A stretch of 64,000 nt of DNA from Nymphaea colorata (lineage: Eukaryota; Streptophyta; Magnoliopsida; Nymphaeales; Nymphaeaceae), in the NCBI RefSeq assembly GCF_008831285.2, contig NC_045139.1:17962354-18026353 (forward strand), given 5' to 3'. Below are positions 22,261-36,600 of the stretch, in pieces. Below the pieces are notes generated by a model, which made no database searches, was not told the DNA's origin, and was given only the letters and a program-made list of their open reading frames with translations. Each line of letters opens with the position of its first letter. The stretch's first letter is position 1. The position numbers and the translations under genes are program-made.

Positions 22261-25200
22261 ATTTAGAATTTTTTATTTTTCAATTTTTAGCATATTTTTT
22301 TTGTCTTACTTTTGGCGAACTCCTTTCCCATGATTACTGATTATTATTATTATTGTTGCTTTAATTTATGTTTTTGCTCATTGAAAGACCTTTTTCGGTC
22401 ATTCTTTTCCCAAAATTACGGTTTCTTCTCACCTATTACTGATCCATGTAAAGCAGCGACTTCCTTCCCATCTCTCGGATTTAAGACGCTTTGATCAACC
22501 TAATTATTTATGTCTTATACTTCGATGTAGTGTTTGATAGTTTTAGATCCAGATTTGATGCTGTCCTCAATTTAAACAAGGACGTTAAATCAGCATTGCA
22601 TGTACCAACTTTAGATCCACAGACTTGAGATTGTAGTGATGTCAAATCAGATGGATAGTGAAACAAACAGACCCGACGGAAAGGTTTTTGCTTGTGTCAG
22701 GCCTCCATGACCCAATATTCCGATCAACTTGGTTCAGGATCTCGTCGAATATTCACTGTGCTCATATAGTCGATCTCACAGTTGGGTCTAAGAATCCTGG
22801 ATCGAAATAATAACAAAAAAGTCGTGCACTTAATAGTATGGATGTTCAATGCATCGGATTTGAAGTGCATGTGTTCATTATCATATTAGCATTCGAGCAT
22901 GAATGAACAAAACCCTCCATCTCACCAATCCACCACCGTTAATCTCATCACAACCATTTTGATGTACGGTCATGTCATACGCAGTATACTCTATCGGGGG
23001 CAAGATTGTCTTTTTCAATGTGTTTCAAAAAAATAAAAATATTTCCGGCCTATGGAACTTTTCGACTGAAGGCCGGCCATCCCTCCGATGCAGTCGCTGT
23101 GTGAATTATTGGATCTGGTGAGCCGTGAGATCCAAAAAAGTCAATTTGGTTTCAGTTTCGGGCCCAGCCTATTTGAGTCTCTGGTCAGTATAAAGGCGGC
23201 CTCGCCCATGCTAAACCAGAAGAGTAGCTCGAGCTAGGCAGGCTAGCTAGGCTCTCTCTAGCTTAATTCACGAGTTTGGTTTAATTTGGCTGTAGTTAAT
23301 TGAATAAGTAGCATCTTTCTTTTCATTCCCTGTTGCCAACGCAACCCAGGATCCCGGAAAAATAGAAGCGCTCTTTCCCTAATGATGGTCCGTTCGTTCA
23401 CTAAGAAACATTATTGTTATTAAAGTTTTTTGTTTTTTATTTTTTAAATTGAGTTTTTAATGACTTGCATCAAAGTAGTACGCTATATATATATATGAAA
23501 GTAGTCACGGTATTCTAAAACTTAAAAAACGTATCCCCGTATGGATTTATATGGACGCTTCGACCCTTAGGGTTATCGAAAATCTTAGACATTATGAATC
23601 ATTTAATTTTTCTCATTTTTATTATATTTTTCTTTTGATGAAATAGCCTCACAATGTTGAGCAAGCATTCTAGGTTCTGATAATTGAATTCCCTCCTCTT
23701 TCATCGAGCCACACACGCACAAAATGGTGTGCGATATACTCACTTTTATGAACTAAAATTTGGCTTTTACCAAGCACAAGAGCTCTAACACCTTATTAGT
23801 TTTTTTTTTTTTATTATTATTGAGAATTTATTGCTAAAAGAAATAGTTATAATTGTCATAATGCTAGAGTTATATTACAAAAAATGTCAAAAATTTGTAC
23901 ACGTTCAACATATTTTTTGAAAATGAGTTTGATCTGAAAGGGATGACCACACTAGGTAAGCTTCATCTGATCGTGATGCAGTACTCTGTTGAAGCAATCT
24001 AATATTCTAGACCCTTCATCAACATTCACATACGCTAAAGCTGCAAACGATCTTGAATTATATACTATGAAACATGAATTTCACTATTAAAAGAGTTTCA
24101 AGTCTTTTCTGATTAAAATTTTTCTATTAATTTGTTCTACTGCCCAAGAGGATTTCTAGTTTGTAGATTGAACCCACCCCACTCACAAGTTGTCCAGTTC
24201 ACATATCCTCGTGAACAAAAACATGTTGTTGGTGATCTGCCTCCAGTAGGTCTGCGGATCACACTCACGTCTCAATCCATAAACTCTTATTCTGGATCTA
24301 AGTCAAGAGAGTTTGGTGATACAAAGAACAGACCGAACGATCCGGATTATTCGCCGCGAACCTATTTATTGATAAATTAAGTAGCTAGCATTGTTAAAAA
24401 AAATCTGAAAATTTAGGTAAATATATATCATGTTTTCGTGTTTCCAGTCTTCTTTCGTTGGTTTTTATTGAGTTATAGGGCTGAAAAGAGGCCCTATATC
24501 TCGAAGAAACAAGAGGTTCGATGGAAGCTTAAGCTCTTTATTGATCCACTTGAGAAAAGGTTTCACCGCGAAATGCATAAATCATGACTCCAGGAACAAA
24601 TTAAATCAACCATCTTTGCGTCACAACTGCGGTCCTGGTTTGGATAAGAGGGTTGGAATTTCGTTTGGCCTCAACTTTCTCTCCTTGATTCTCCAAAATC
24701 ACTTCAACAATGTGAGCTCCAAAGTAGATCGTAGAGAAGAATGAGGATACGTAAATTAGTGCAAAACTTATTAGAATGCCGAACCAGTATCTTCTAATGT
24801 TGTATAGCTAACCTTACTTGATATAAATATTCGTCTTAATATTTAATCGGCATAAACCAAATCAACTAAAAATTTCTCCAGGATCCAAAACCCTTTCGTA
24901 AGTGGTCCGGACGGGCAATAGTTGGACAATCCGTTCACGGCCAGCTTATAACGAAAATTTCGTTTTCATCGATTTTTTAAGAACAGTTGCTTCTCTTCTT
25001 TTTTTTTTTCTTTTTGACAATTTACTTTCTAATTATTCATTTAAATCTAAGAAAAACTTAAGGAAATGCAACCTCTTCAATATACATCTAAAGCCATAAT
25101 GTATCGTCTAACAATCTTAATAATTTTCGAAATGATCCCCAAACCCAGATCTCCTTGCATGGAGGCCCATGACTCGACCCGGCTCAGCCAATTAAGTATG

Positions 25201-25299
25201 ACTTGGGTTTTAATGGGTTTTAAGTTCTGCTCTGATTTTTATTCAAGGTTTGCCATGTATGTTGGAATTATTTCGATGCAACGAGTTCCATAGAACTTA
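22261..25299. other. spacer, no gene seen
   Basis: AT-rich, with short frames only and no domain. At about 23420-23520 there is T-rich and TA-repeat sequence. Confidence 0.45.
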
Positions 25300-25609
25300 G
25301 GTTGATTTTGATAGCCTCGGATCTCACCATTTGCTGAATAAAACTGAGGTTTCGAATCATAGATTTAAGAACCGTGGACTTCAGATCCGTGAGAATGCTG
25401 AAATCCATGGATCCCAAATTGGGGGAGTTTTTGACTTCAAGTGTGGATTTCAGATCCATGCATGAAGGTAGAGAGGGGAGGAGAGAGAGAAGGCTGAGGG
25501 AGTGCATCAAACAAGAGCTTTTAAAACCTAAGATTTAAAACCACAGATTTGAGACCTGATGTTCTAAAATCCGCCCTGTATCTAAGATCTGAGGCAATCA
25601 AACTCAACC
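25300..25609. mobile_element. 310-bp PIF/Harbinger-like MITE with TTA target duplication
   Basis: The left end GGTTGATTTTGATAGCCTCG and the complement of the right end, GGTTGAGTTTGATTGCCTCA, match at 17 of 20 positions, and the match continues into 'gatct'. Both sides are flanked by TTA (25297-25299 and 25610-25612). A 3-bp TWA duplication with a G-rich TIR is typical of Tourist-like elements. It has no transposase. Confidence 0.75.
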
Positions 25610-25612
25610 TTA

Positions 25613-27769
25613 ACAGTGAAGCAATAGCCCTTTAACCTTGCTTATAAGTTATAGATAAGCTTCCATGTTCAACTTCAAAAAATGAACTTAATTGTGAAAG
25701 GATCTATTTTACTCCGATTGCTTCGCCCACGAAGCAGCTGGTTTATGAATTTAACTATCGTTAGTGTTCTTCAGGGATTTCTAACTCCCCTTGCTGGATA
25801 AAAGGTGTGAGTAACTAGTTAATGTCATCCATTGGCATGTCCGTCTTAAACAAAAGAAAAATGGGACTTCTAACTTGTTGAATCTAATAATAGAGATGGA
25901 TCTAATTGTTGTCGCGTCTGTAAAAATTCTTGAGATCAATAAATGAACTTTACATACTTTAAAACTAATCATCTGACACTGTAAATGTTTTGGTTGAATC
26001 TATAACCCATGTATAGGAACCTGATTCCATTTCAAACCCTAGTAGTAGAAATAGTAGTACAGCTACACCCAATATGGTTCCTATTTTTCAACATTCGAAT
26101 TTTATTTCTGTATTAATGTGGTTTTTCTAGCACTATCATAGCTTGTTTGCTTAATTTAGTAGTAGTCAAGAGATGTCTCAACGTCTTGCTTTTCCACTAA
26201 CGAAAAAAAAATCCAATAATATTATAAATGAATTAATTTGCAAATTAGAAGAAGAAAAAATATAAGCGTACTTTATAATACTTATATGTAAATGTGCGTA
26301 TGTTTCCTCTAATATATATGTTCTCATCAAATTGCGTCCTTTTTAGCTACGTAAGTATATAACTTTGTTACCATAAGATTTCCCAGTAAATAATGAACCC
26401 AAGCAACATCAGCTACATCTTATTTTGTCATTATTTAAACTTGAAAAACGTTATACATTGAATGTGTAATGCATGTAAATACCACAATTTGCCACATTTC
26501 GAGGTCATAAAAAACTGTTGGGGCCCCCATATACTATGTTGGGGGGCGCTTATCTCATGATTCAACGTTTCACAGCCCACCTCCCACCATTGTTAGCCAA
26601 TAAGGTTGGGCACTGGGCCGGTCCACCACCTGGTACCTAGGCCCTGAGCTGGAAAAAGGGACCCAGGCCGGCTTGAGTGGGCCCGATAGACTCCATTTGG
26701 ACTTGATAATTGGTTTTCAAAATTTTTTATTAGTTATATATATATTTATAATATTTTATTACATTTAATTATATTTTTATATTATTTTATATTAAAAATA
26801 TATTTTTAAATTTAATCGGGTCAAGCTCGGGTTCAGACTTGAGTTTTCTGAGTTGGGCCAGACCCGAGTCTGGTTTTTGAATGTCGGGCCAGCCCGACCT
26901 AATGCCAGGTTTACTTATTCACCAATTGAGCGAGTGGACTTGGAAATCACCCAAATCGGGTGAGGAATGAGGATGTCTTCTCATTGAGCCACAAGTTAGG
27001 ACCCACGTGAGTCAGCACTAAAATTTAGACGACTTGGCCAAGAATTGGCTGACTTGCCGGATCAGTGATGCGGATCCGAATCTATCTGATTCTAACTGTT
27101 TTAAAGCGTAAAATTCATTTTGATTTTTAAGTTCTCGATCATTTTATTTACTTATTTTTTCTCTGAAAGATTTTATCAGTGACATGAAAAGAATACTAGT
27201 CCAACCATTTGCAAATATGTTTTCACCATCGATTACTAAATGTAAAGAGGCCCATATAAAGAGATATATAAATACAAGCTAAGTCAGTGTTCTTAGATTC
27301 AAGACTTCTTCAACTATTTAATAGTTAAAGCTAATTGACAAACCATAACCAAGATCTTGTTGCTTTACGCTCGATGGAGTACGCTAGTAAAAATACATTA
27401 TAAAGCTTTACGACCTTACATGACAAAGTTGCGGAGTTAACGCATTGACCCACTAACCTGGTCATCTATCAATCCGAGTCTAATTTCGAGTTCCGTGGAA
27501 TGGTGGATATGAAACAAAACACTCCACTCTTTTTTTAAAAAACTCGTTCCAATAAGTGGCAGTGTAACCACATTATTGTAGCTGGTGTGGGCAGTTTTAA
27601 AAGTTTTTAACTTTTAAATAAAAATATTACATATTTATTCTTATATATATATATTATAAGTGCTCTATTAAATTCCATCCAATTTTCTTGGTTGAATACA
27701 ATAGCATGCTAAAATTGAACCCTTCCACACACAGTAATCTTCTGTGTGGTGTTCACGTGCGACGTAATT
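25613..27769. other. spacer, no gene seen
   Basis: AT-rich spacer. At 26600-27080 there is a GC-raised patch with 'gggtcaagctcgggttc' and 'gactcgg'-like words, part of the same dispersed repeat style seen elsewhere in the window. Confidence 0.4.
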
Positions 27770-28570
27770 TCATGCGGCCTCCTTGCGTTATACGTCGCAA
27801 TTTTTAGGGACTGCTATCTACCGCCTGTCCTTTTCATTGTCTCGGTCCCGATTTCCCCATTTCAAACATGAAACGGATAGAACGTCTGCGACTTCAATCT
27901 CAGTCTAAAGTTTTGCCTTGGAGGAAACTCCAATCCGTCGTGCTCCCAAGACCGGAGCAGGATTCGGGGAAGCTTCGCATGGAAGTGGGCAGCTACATCA
28001 GTCTATCTTCACGGCATACATCTTACACCAACCTCAAGAAAATCTTCGATTCAATCTTTGAGCTGATCATGACCGAGGCGGTCTAACCGAAGGCAAATCA
28101 TCACTAGAATTGTAAAGGAGGCAGAACTCAATCTTAGTTTGGCTGCGCTACCCTTTTAAGGAATTCCGCGCACCGGGGCTTCCGGGAAGCTTCGCTACTT
28201 CCCGAGTGTGGGGAAGAAGTGGTGCCGCAGAAATCAAAGTCCCCTTCATCTTTTCTTTGTTGATCAGTCTTTTGATTCTTGTGGCGCGGCAGCAATCTTT
28301 TGCTGGTCTAACGGGGGGCACTGCGGCGTGCACTAGATGATTTGGGAATTAGCTAGACGGGGGCCTACCACAACTTTCCGTTTGGCTGATTTCCCGGCCA
28401 AACACGCCGGCGCCCGGTTGAAACCGTGAGCCTTTTCCGTGGAGAAGAAATCTTCACTTGGAGTAGAATCACTGATCGTGATGCTTCTTGTCCGGACTCA
28501 TGGCCGATGGCCCTACGAGATGGGACTGTCTAATCCTCGTGGTTTTGGCCTGTGGAAAAAGAATCTACCC
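27770..28570. other. GC-raised island of organelle-like texture
   Basis: About 800 bases with visibly higher GC and few homopolymers, set in AT-rich DNA. Open frames are broken by stops: 27868-28086 on the plus strand encodes a 72-residue protein starting MKRIERLRLQ, and 28148-28333 on the minus strand is another short one. I recognise no gene. The even base use and the broken frames fit a nuclear insertion of mitochondrial DNA, but an old retroelement piece is equally possible. Confidence 0.25.
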
Positions 28571-30562
28571 AAGTGGAGAACAAGAACAAATCACGTTTAA
28601 CCTCAAAATAATTGTATCTCTTAATTGGGTTGTTGTAAAAATCAGTAGAATACATAAATTCAATCATATTCATTTTTTAAATCAGTGAAAAATACATAAA
28701 AATAAATTAAAAACAAGCAAAACTTTGGAACACTAAAATGCAAAACAAATAAACAGTGTATTAGGCGACGAAACGAACAGAGTTGCCATTAATTTTGATT
28801 AGTTGCAGCACAGATCGAGAGAACTTTGTATTACAAATACCATCGCAGTTAATCATATTTCAAGTGTTTCTAGCACATAGTAGCCCTAGGTTTAAGTTTT
28901 GTACCATGGTAGGGATCCACTTTCTAAATCAAAGTGTGAATGGACCAAATTAATTAAACAAAAATTTTTGAAGCTGGAATTGACAAGGAAAACCAAGTTT
29001 CTAACATGGGTCTAAAACAACAGCTAATTGGTCAAGTAAGGGCAGCACTCAAGACTCATCAGTATTCCCATTGTCTTAAAAGAAGTACCCAAAAGAATTC
29101 AATGCTCGCTGATGCATTTAGCTGTTTTCTCTTGACTTCCATATTTATCAAAAGTGTGGTCGCAAAGCAAGCCATTTTTTTGTCACATGCAGGTGCAATG
29201 AGATGACAAGTGAACTTGGTTGAATTTCTACTTTGTACAGCCAAAAGGAAATTAGATCACTAGGGCAAACCACCAGAACGGGGCCCTCTCTCTCTTTAAT
29301 ATATGTGCCTGATTTCCTTTGCGTATTACATTCGTTCTAACGTTTTTAACTTCAAAAGAATGTGACTTGCAACAGTATGTATTCCACCAACCAATTTTTT
29401 GCATTCTTGCCATCTTTTTCATCAGAAACAAGCTTGCTCTTTGCTCGGCTTACACTTGAGTTATCTTGAGGCATAAAATTTTATAGTGATTAGATCATTA
29501 ATTAAACAGATCAATGTTGCTATTATCATTAAATTAAACAGCATCATCAGCCTCATGGGGATCACGTTTCTTATTTCTTTTCGTTTGCTATACAGTTCCG
29601 CGACAGATTTTAACCAATACCTAATTGCTGTACTATGCCATTAATGTTCAATATCCGATTATGTTCGATGTGCCGTATATCAATAATTTAATATCGATGA
29701 ATCATGTGCATTTGGTATGATTGTTATGTCTTCGTGCATTTTGTTCATATATATTTAATCATTCAATACCTGTGCATTAGCAACCAAGTACGGTGAATAA
29801 TTGCTAACAGATGCTTCTTAAAAGTGCATAAAGCCCTCAAATAGAAATGTTTGTCACATATGGGTCGCGCTTTAATATATCAATCAACCATGTGCATTTG
29901 GCATTCTGACGTATAATTGTCATGGCATCGTACAGTTTCTTCACATTGATTTTGTCATCCATTTGTGCGGTAGATAGCAACCAAGTGCGGTGAACATTTC
30001 AAAATCAATAAATATTAATTCTCCAGAGAGAGCAAAACCTTTCCTTCCCTCAATTAATAACAAACTTTTAACACACACAGACATGTGTGCGCGATATATT
30101 CGATTTGTGTAGTAATTACAGTACGTTAATAAAATAAATGTATAGTTCAGTTTATTTCATTTAATTATGTTTTTCAATTTTAAAATGACCATAAAGATAA
30201 GTAGGTTCCTAACTATTATTTTCATGAAATAATTATGTATATATATATGTGTGGCATGTGGCTTTTCTTTCGTTAAGTAAGATTAACCTAAAAAATATGA
30301 AATTTATTTTTGTAAATGGAATATTTAAGAACTTTCTAAATGAGAATTAATAAATCATTAACACAATAAAGTATATATACCTTGGCTCCGTATGGAAAAT
30401 ACTGTTATGTGAACAAGTTAGAGTGCTAATAAATGATGAAGATATTAAAATTTTGAAACCAAGGATGCCATTGCATGCAAAAATTTAAACTAATAAAATA
30501 TTTATATCCTCTTGGTACATCTAAATTTGAGTCCGGGCAGAAAAGGCGAGAACTGTCAATGA

Positions 30563-30603
<41 letters not shown>

Positions 30604-33600
30604 TTTCTTTATTAAGAAAATTAACAAATAAATATGTAATTATGTTAGGCATGAGACCTAGCTTGCGGGCATATATTGAGCACTAAAATATAAGTGGCCA
30701 AATTCTAATATTGTTATACATGAAGTAATTAGACGTTGTGAAGACTCGTATAATGGCTACTTCATCTATACAATCTTACTGTTGATTAAATCCCAAAGAA
30801 GGACAACTCTGGAGCAAAATTCAACTCTGTTGTATTTTTTTAGAAAATGACAGGGGACCCCTTATGCGCAAGCATTTCTAATGTTAAAAAGGTGTCAATT
30901 CACGAACATTGGATATGCTTGCCTTTTTCCTGCCAATGCGACGAATTACGATGTGGATATAAAGTAAACTATGCTTCTTTATTCTTTGGAAGCTTGATCA
31001 GTCGTTTGGTGTTAGGTTTAATTATTAGCAAAACCATTACAATTTTGCCAAATTAATTTCCTTCTTTTGAATTCCAAAGAATTTTGATTTTGCCGAAATA
31101 ATTTCTCAATGAATTGTTTCTTGCAATAGTACTTCTAATAAGAAAACATTTACAACTGGTTTTATCAAACTATTTTCTTTCTTTTAGTGCTTAGTTCATT
31201 AGCGCTTCATTTAAGAATTGCATTAAAGAGAAAGTTACGAATTTAATTTCTAAATAACAAAACCAGGTTGGGTGAGCATGAGAATTATTTGGTTGTGCCA
31301 CCTAACAAGAGGACTGGAGGCCCCAATCAATCCCCATTTAGGGATCGCATGACAGAAGGGGACACTCTATGTGTATCCTACAAATCTATCACAAATATAT
31401 TCACGAAATACCAAAAATTAATGTCAATTTTTGGAGCAGATTGATGGGACACCATGTAATGGACTTATTACCAAATGACTCCTAAGTACTAGAACCAGTT
31501 AGCAAAATTGATTTACGAGTAAGTCATAAGAAATGTTGTTGCTCCACATGCATGCATGCATGTGAAATTCTCAAAAGGACATGAGCCATTTGTAGCCTTT
31601 ATCGTGAAACAAATAAATAAATCTAATGTCCTCCATGCCTCTCTCTTAATTAGTCCTGTAATGAAGAAGTCACCATGATGCGGAGAAGGGCAGCGAACTC
31701 TTGAAATAGCTGAAGGTAGAAAGCAGAAGAGACAAGTAATTTAGCTCCCATACGAGCTATAGAGCATTTCACCAAAAAAAAGCTTTTGTGCCATTCACAT
31801 TGGATCGATATAAAACGAAACGGCGATCTGTTCAAGTATTAAAGAAACATTTGATTCCTTCCTGCATAGCCATGTAAACGGGTCCGGATTTGTGTCACAT
31901 TCCAAATTGGGCTAAATTCTGACCCTCTTCAAAAAAATTGAATTTGGATCCAAATAGCATAAGGTCTGTCATTTAAATTGCAAACGGCCGGTCAGATTTT
32001 CATCAGATTTAGTTGGATATCGAACTCTGATTCAATCATAGAACTACATTCCAAATCTAAATCCAGTTTGTAATTAAAGGCTAAACGATTTTAAAATCAG
32101 TTCGACAATTACTGAACAGATCCTATTATTCCTGCATCATTTTCACATACTTTAGAAACCGGAGCCCCATTGGCAGGTCCAGCCCTCTTGTGATCACCCA
32201 CAAACATCTTTTAACCCTCAATAGTTTTCTCACTGTTTTCAATCATCATGAAGTGTTGAGGTTGGGTTATGATACACCTTTTAGTGGATAAAATGCTGGT
32301 CACATCATATGCCAAGCATTTAATCAATTCAGGGAGCCAATATTTTTTTTATGGACCAGCGTTCGAATATGACAATTTTTTAGCAAGATCTTTGAAGTCA
32401 CCGAGAAAATCCAGTACCATTAACACAATCTTGGAGCATGAGCGAGCTCTATAAATATATGGGCGGTCTAGGTCTAACCTTTCTCTATGTCTATATCCGT
32501 TCCTTTTTGTTTTAGATTCCCAACCTTTGTTCATTTCCCGGAAACTTCCTCACCTGACAAATATTAAGTGGAGACAGAAGAGAGAGACTTCCGGCATGAA
32601 AGACCAAGTTTTCAATTCCCAAGTTGCAAAATGCTCCAAAAACCTATTTAACGCTTTGACTTATGCACCATGGGTTAGGTGAGACTGAAAAATGTTCATG
32701 CTGGCTCAGTGACTGGTGTGTGAGTAGGAAGAAGAATGTGGAATTTGGGCCTTCTCCTCAAAGTTTGCACTCGTTTGATGAAGATAAGATGTAGTCAGTA
32801 GGTCTTCATGAGAACTTGTTCAATGAGTCAAAACATGAGTTGGAATTGAAGAGTGAGTATGACTGAACTCCCCTTGGAATTCCAGTCAACCAGAATGCTG
32901 CTCCCTCCCTTGGTAGATCGCCCCAGAAACTTTTGTTTTTCTCCCTTCTTTCACAACAACACTTGTCGCCCATGGGGGCCGTCTGCGTGGCGAAAGACAT
33001 AAATGGAAAAGTCGTGGAATGACAAACTTTACTAAGAACTAAACTGCTTGAGCAGGTGGATCCGTTTCAATCTTCTCTGAAATTTGGAAAATGCAGATTA
33101 AAAGTAACATGGGACTGAAGTTTCTTGAACGGAACACGCTCCAAGAGTTAGAGGGCCTACGAATTAAGTAATTTATAAATTAGATACAACCTGCTGGCTG
33201 TCCCATGATTGTAGGAATTTTAAACTAAACGATTGATTGAGCCTTTGCGACTCTGCTCTATTGTTTTGTCTGAGTTTCAACATTTCACCGACCTTATCTT
33301 CTTGCTTTTGCATGATTAAAACTATCTTTTTCCATTTATTACAAGAGAGCGGGGCTCATGCCTGCTAGCTTTTTTTTTTTCTTTTTTTTTTTGAGCCCTA
33401 CTCTTCAGCTCTTTTTATAACTTTAATTAGTTTAAGTGCGAAGCTGGTATATGCACACTCGTAGTGTCACAATGTGTAATGACCAAAATATGAAAAAGAT
33501 TTGAAGAAGACAGAAAAGGAGATTTAAAAAAAGTAAAGAGATGAGAAAGTAGACTTCATTATCAAAAATTTGTAAAATACCTCGACCCACGACCCTCTCT

Positions 33601-36600
33601 CTTCTTTAAAGGAGTTTACATTTGTTGCGGGTTGTGCACGCAACCCAATCGTAAAAGTGGCCGTCGAATATCTCACTGCTCCTGTGAAGCACAGGAAACA
33701 CACTATTTTGAACTTTGTGAGAAGAAGCTCAAGTTTTGATGAGACAACAAAAAGTATGGGCTTGAATTTCGATTTCTTTCGTTTAACTGCTTATTTTCTT
33801 TGTAATCTAGGATGTCAAACGAAAAGAATCGAAAGTCTGTTTTTCCATCAAATTGTTCCATGACTTATTCAAAAGTTACATAATTGAGCATTAAATAAGG
33901 ACCTTTTATAGAGCATTCTTCAAGTTAAAGATTATAAAAGGAAGACTGTCATTAGGTTTTCAGAATTTCTTGTTCTAAGAAATTGACATGTAATAAGATC
34001 GAACAACGAAACTGATACCAATAAAAAGGCAAAATGGTGGCCAACAGTGCACGTCGCTTTGCAAAGGCCTGAGTTGAACTTGCAGCAAAAGGTCAGTTTA
34101 TTGTTCTTTGCTTTGGACAAACATAATATCGAAGAATCTGTTAGTTAATAAATCACTTTCATCAAGAATCGTATAAAGGTTTAGGTTTTACTAATATGTT
34201 CCACTCATCACAGGAAGATTGCAGAATATTTTTGGGACGCGTTGAGAAGCAAACAACATGTGTAATATTCCTGCAATGTTCAATTTAGATACACAAGGAA
34301 ATGGGATAATGATGGGCAGTCTCCCTTTTGAGAACTTTAAAACTCATCTTTCTTTAAAATATTGTTTTTGCATGTTTTGTCTCATTACTCTCTAGCAGGA
34401 AGAAACTTAGCCGATGCAATTGCGGGTTGATCTTGACGCGCAGTCATGCTCGTCGCAGCCACGTCTCCTACTGACTTTGCTCTAAAAATCAAAAGTTTGG
34501 CATGAGAGGGAGTAGGGAATTTGATTCAACAGATAACTAAATTCATAACTCAGAAGTTGGAGTACGGTTAATTGCTCGATCGAGTCATTCTCTCCTGTGG
34601 GCAGAACACGTGGGAGCCTGAGCACACACAGCATGCTCACCTTTCTTACCCTAAATGCTCAAATTTTGTGTATTAATATTTCATTAGCTTATGGGGTAGG
34701 AGCAGAGTTAGGAATTTTTTGGCTGTTTCAAAATTTTAACCACAGTCAAACTATAGAACAAGAGTACTTTTGTATGTTTTGTTTTAAAGAAAAGGAGCCA
34801 ACTTGTCCCCAAATGGGTTAGCGTAATGGTCAGGACAAGAGATGGTAGGTGGTCAATTTTCATTTTAAAACTCCAGAACATCAACTATGCTGCAAAAGGA
34901 GATACACTGACATACAAGTTAAAGTATGGCGAGGTGGGCACTCTGGTGCATTCAAAGTAGCCAATGCACCAAAGTAACAAACAATTAGATAAAAATTTCG
35001 GCTCTCATATGGATGGTAGGATGATGTATTCCTGATAATCGGTTACAGGTCCAATCCATTTACATCCCTCCGGCCTCTACCGATAGCCTCATTTGTCTTG
35101 TAACGAGTGCTTATAAACATGGTTTCAATGAATGGCATGTGGTTTCTCCTGATTGGCATCAACCAATATCTTAGTAAATGCAAACATTGAATTAGTTGGT
35201 CATGTAATCACATCAGGGTGCCCTGTTCTTGATTCTTACTTAGTTGGTCAAGGCTCCGGTTCCTTTGGCGTTCCCGCTTTCTCCCTTCTACAGTGCAGAT
35301 AGAATTGAATGAAAGTAATGGAGTCATATATGGTCGTGTTTGAGACCCAGCCAACAATTGAAAATTGTTGCCTTGTTGACTCCTTCAAGTGGTCCATTGG
35401 TCTGTCAATGGTAGGCCTCGTCCCGCATCTCTCTTAAAAGCTCCATGACATACACGGAAAAGCCTCATCTTAAATCGGGCAGATATCTTATCGGAGTTGA
35501 TAGACTCGAGGGAGAGATGATGTTCTTCTCCACGTAAACCCGATCGAGGGACGCAGAGACCAACTTAAACTCCTCGCCAGCAAACATTGAATTAGTTAGT
35601 TCCATGTGATTAAATAACACCATGAGATGTGAGATCACGTTGAAGTGCCAAATTGGACTAGCTGGTTGAGGTTCTTTTTCCAGACGGCACGTCCCACTTT
35701 TGAGGTTGGGACTGACTGTGCTTTGGGCTTTGACCGACTGATACCGTCGTGTTTGAATTTTCACACACTCAACAGCGTTGCGGACCTGCGGTCCTGCTTT
35801 TTAAAGATGGAAAAACTGTGTCCCGGATGACCATCTTGGTGGCAGCTCTTCAGGTCTACGTGTTGCTTACGAATCACTAGCTTAGCTTACCTGAACATAT
35901 AAAATAAATATGCAGAAGAAGCACAAGGGAGAACAACAATATCAGGACTGCGATCAAACAAGGATGGGAACACCTTTTGGAATACATGCGGTCGGATGCT
36001 CTCATAAATTTTTTGCTATGGGGCACTGCTATAGAAATTATCATTTTTAAAAAGGCACAACATATATAAATAAAAGTAAGTAATTATAAAAAATCTATGT
36101 AAAAATATGTAAAGTTAAATAAAAATGTTTGTCGTTGTCCATGCCTGCCTATATGTAGCTCTGCTACTGGATGCGGTAGTGGGAATCGACCGAATGTTTG
36201 CAATTCCTCATTAGTGCCACGCACGGCATGTACATGTGTCCACCAGAACGTATCAAAATTAGTAGTTTCGTTTGTTTTTTACGCTTTCCAACTTTGCTTT
36301 TGAGTTATAGAAATATCTTTGAGTGAGCAAGAGCAAGAGGGTTATCCTACAGTCCATTTCCTCTTGTCTTCAGGGCCCAAAACTATGTTAGTAAGATTTT
36401 TTGTGTCTTAACTTGTGCATAGAGGCCCACCTCCTTCTTTTGGCGTAGGAGCATAACTTTACGTCGTGCATCAAACTGAGTCTATCCGTTTGAGATATGT
36501 TCTTAGAGACATTTGATAACAATGTTAGTGTTTTGTGAATTTGTTAAAAAAATTGGAGTAAATTTATTATATAAGACTTGAGAAATTTTATGGAACAGAC

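Noticed and set aside
35465-35764. 99-codon minus-strand frame near 35.6 kb
   Set aside because: No domain, no neighbouring exon in phase and no promoter signal could be linked to it.
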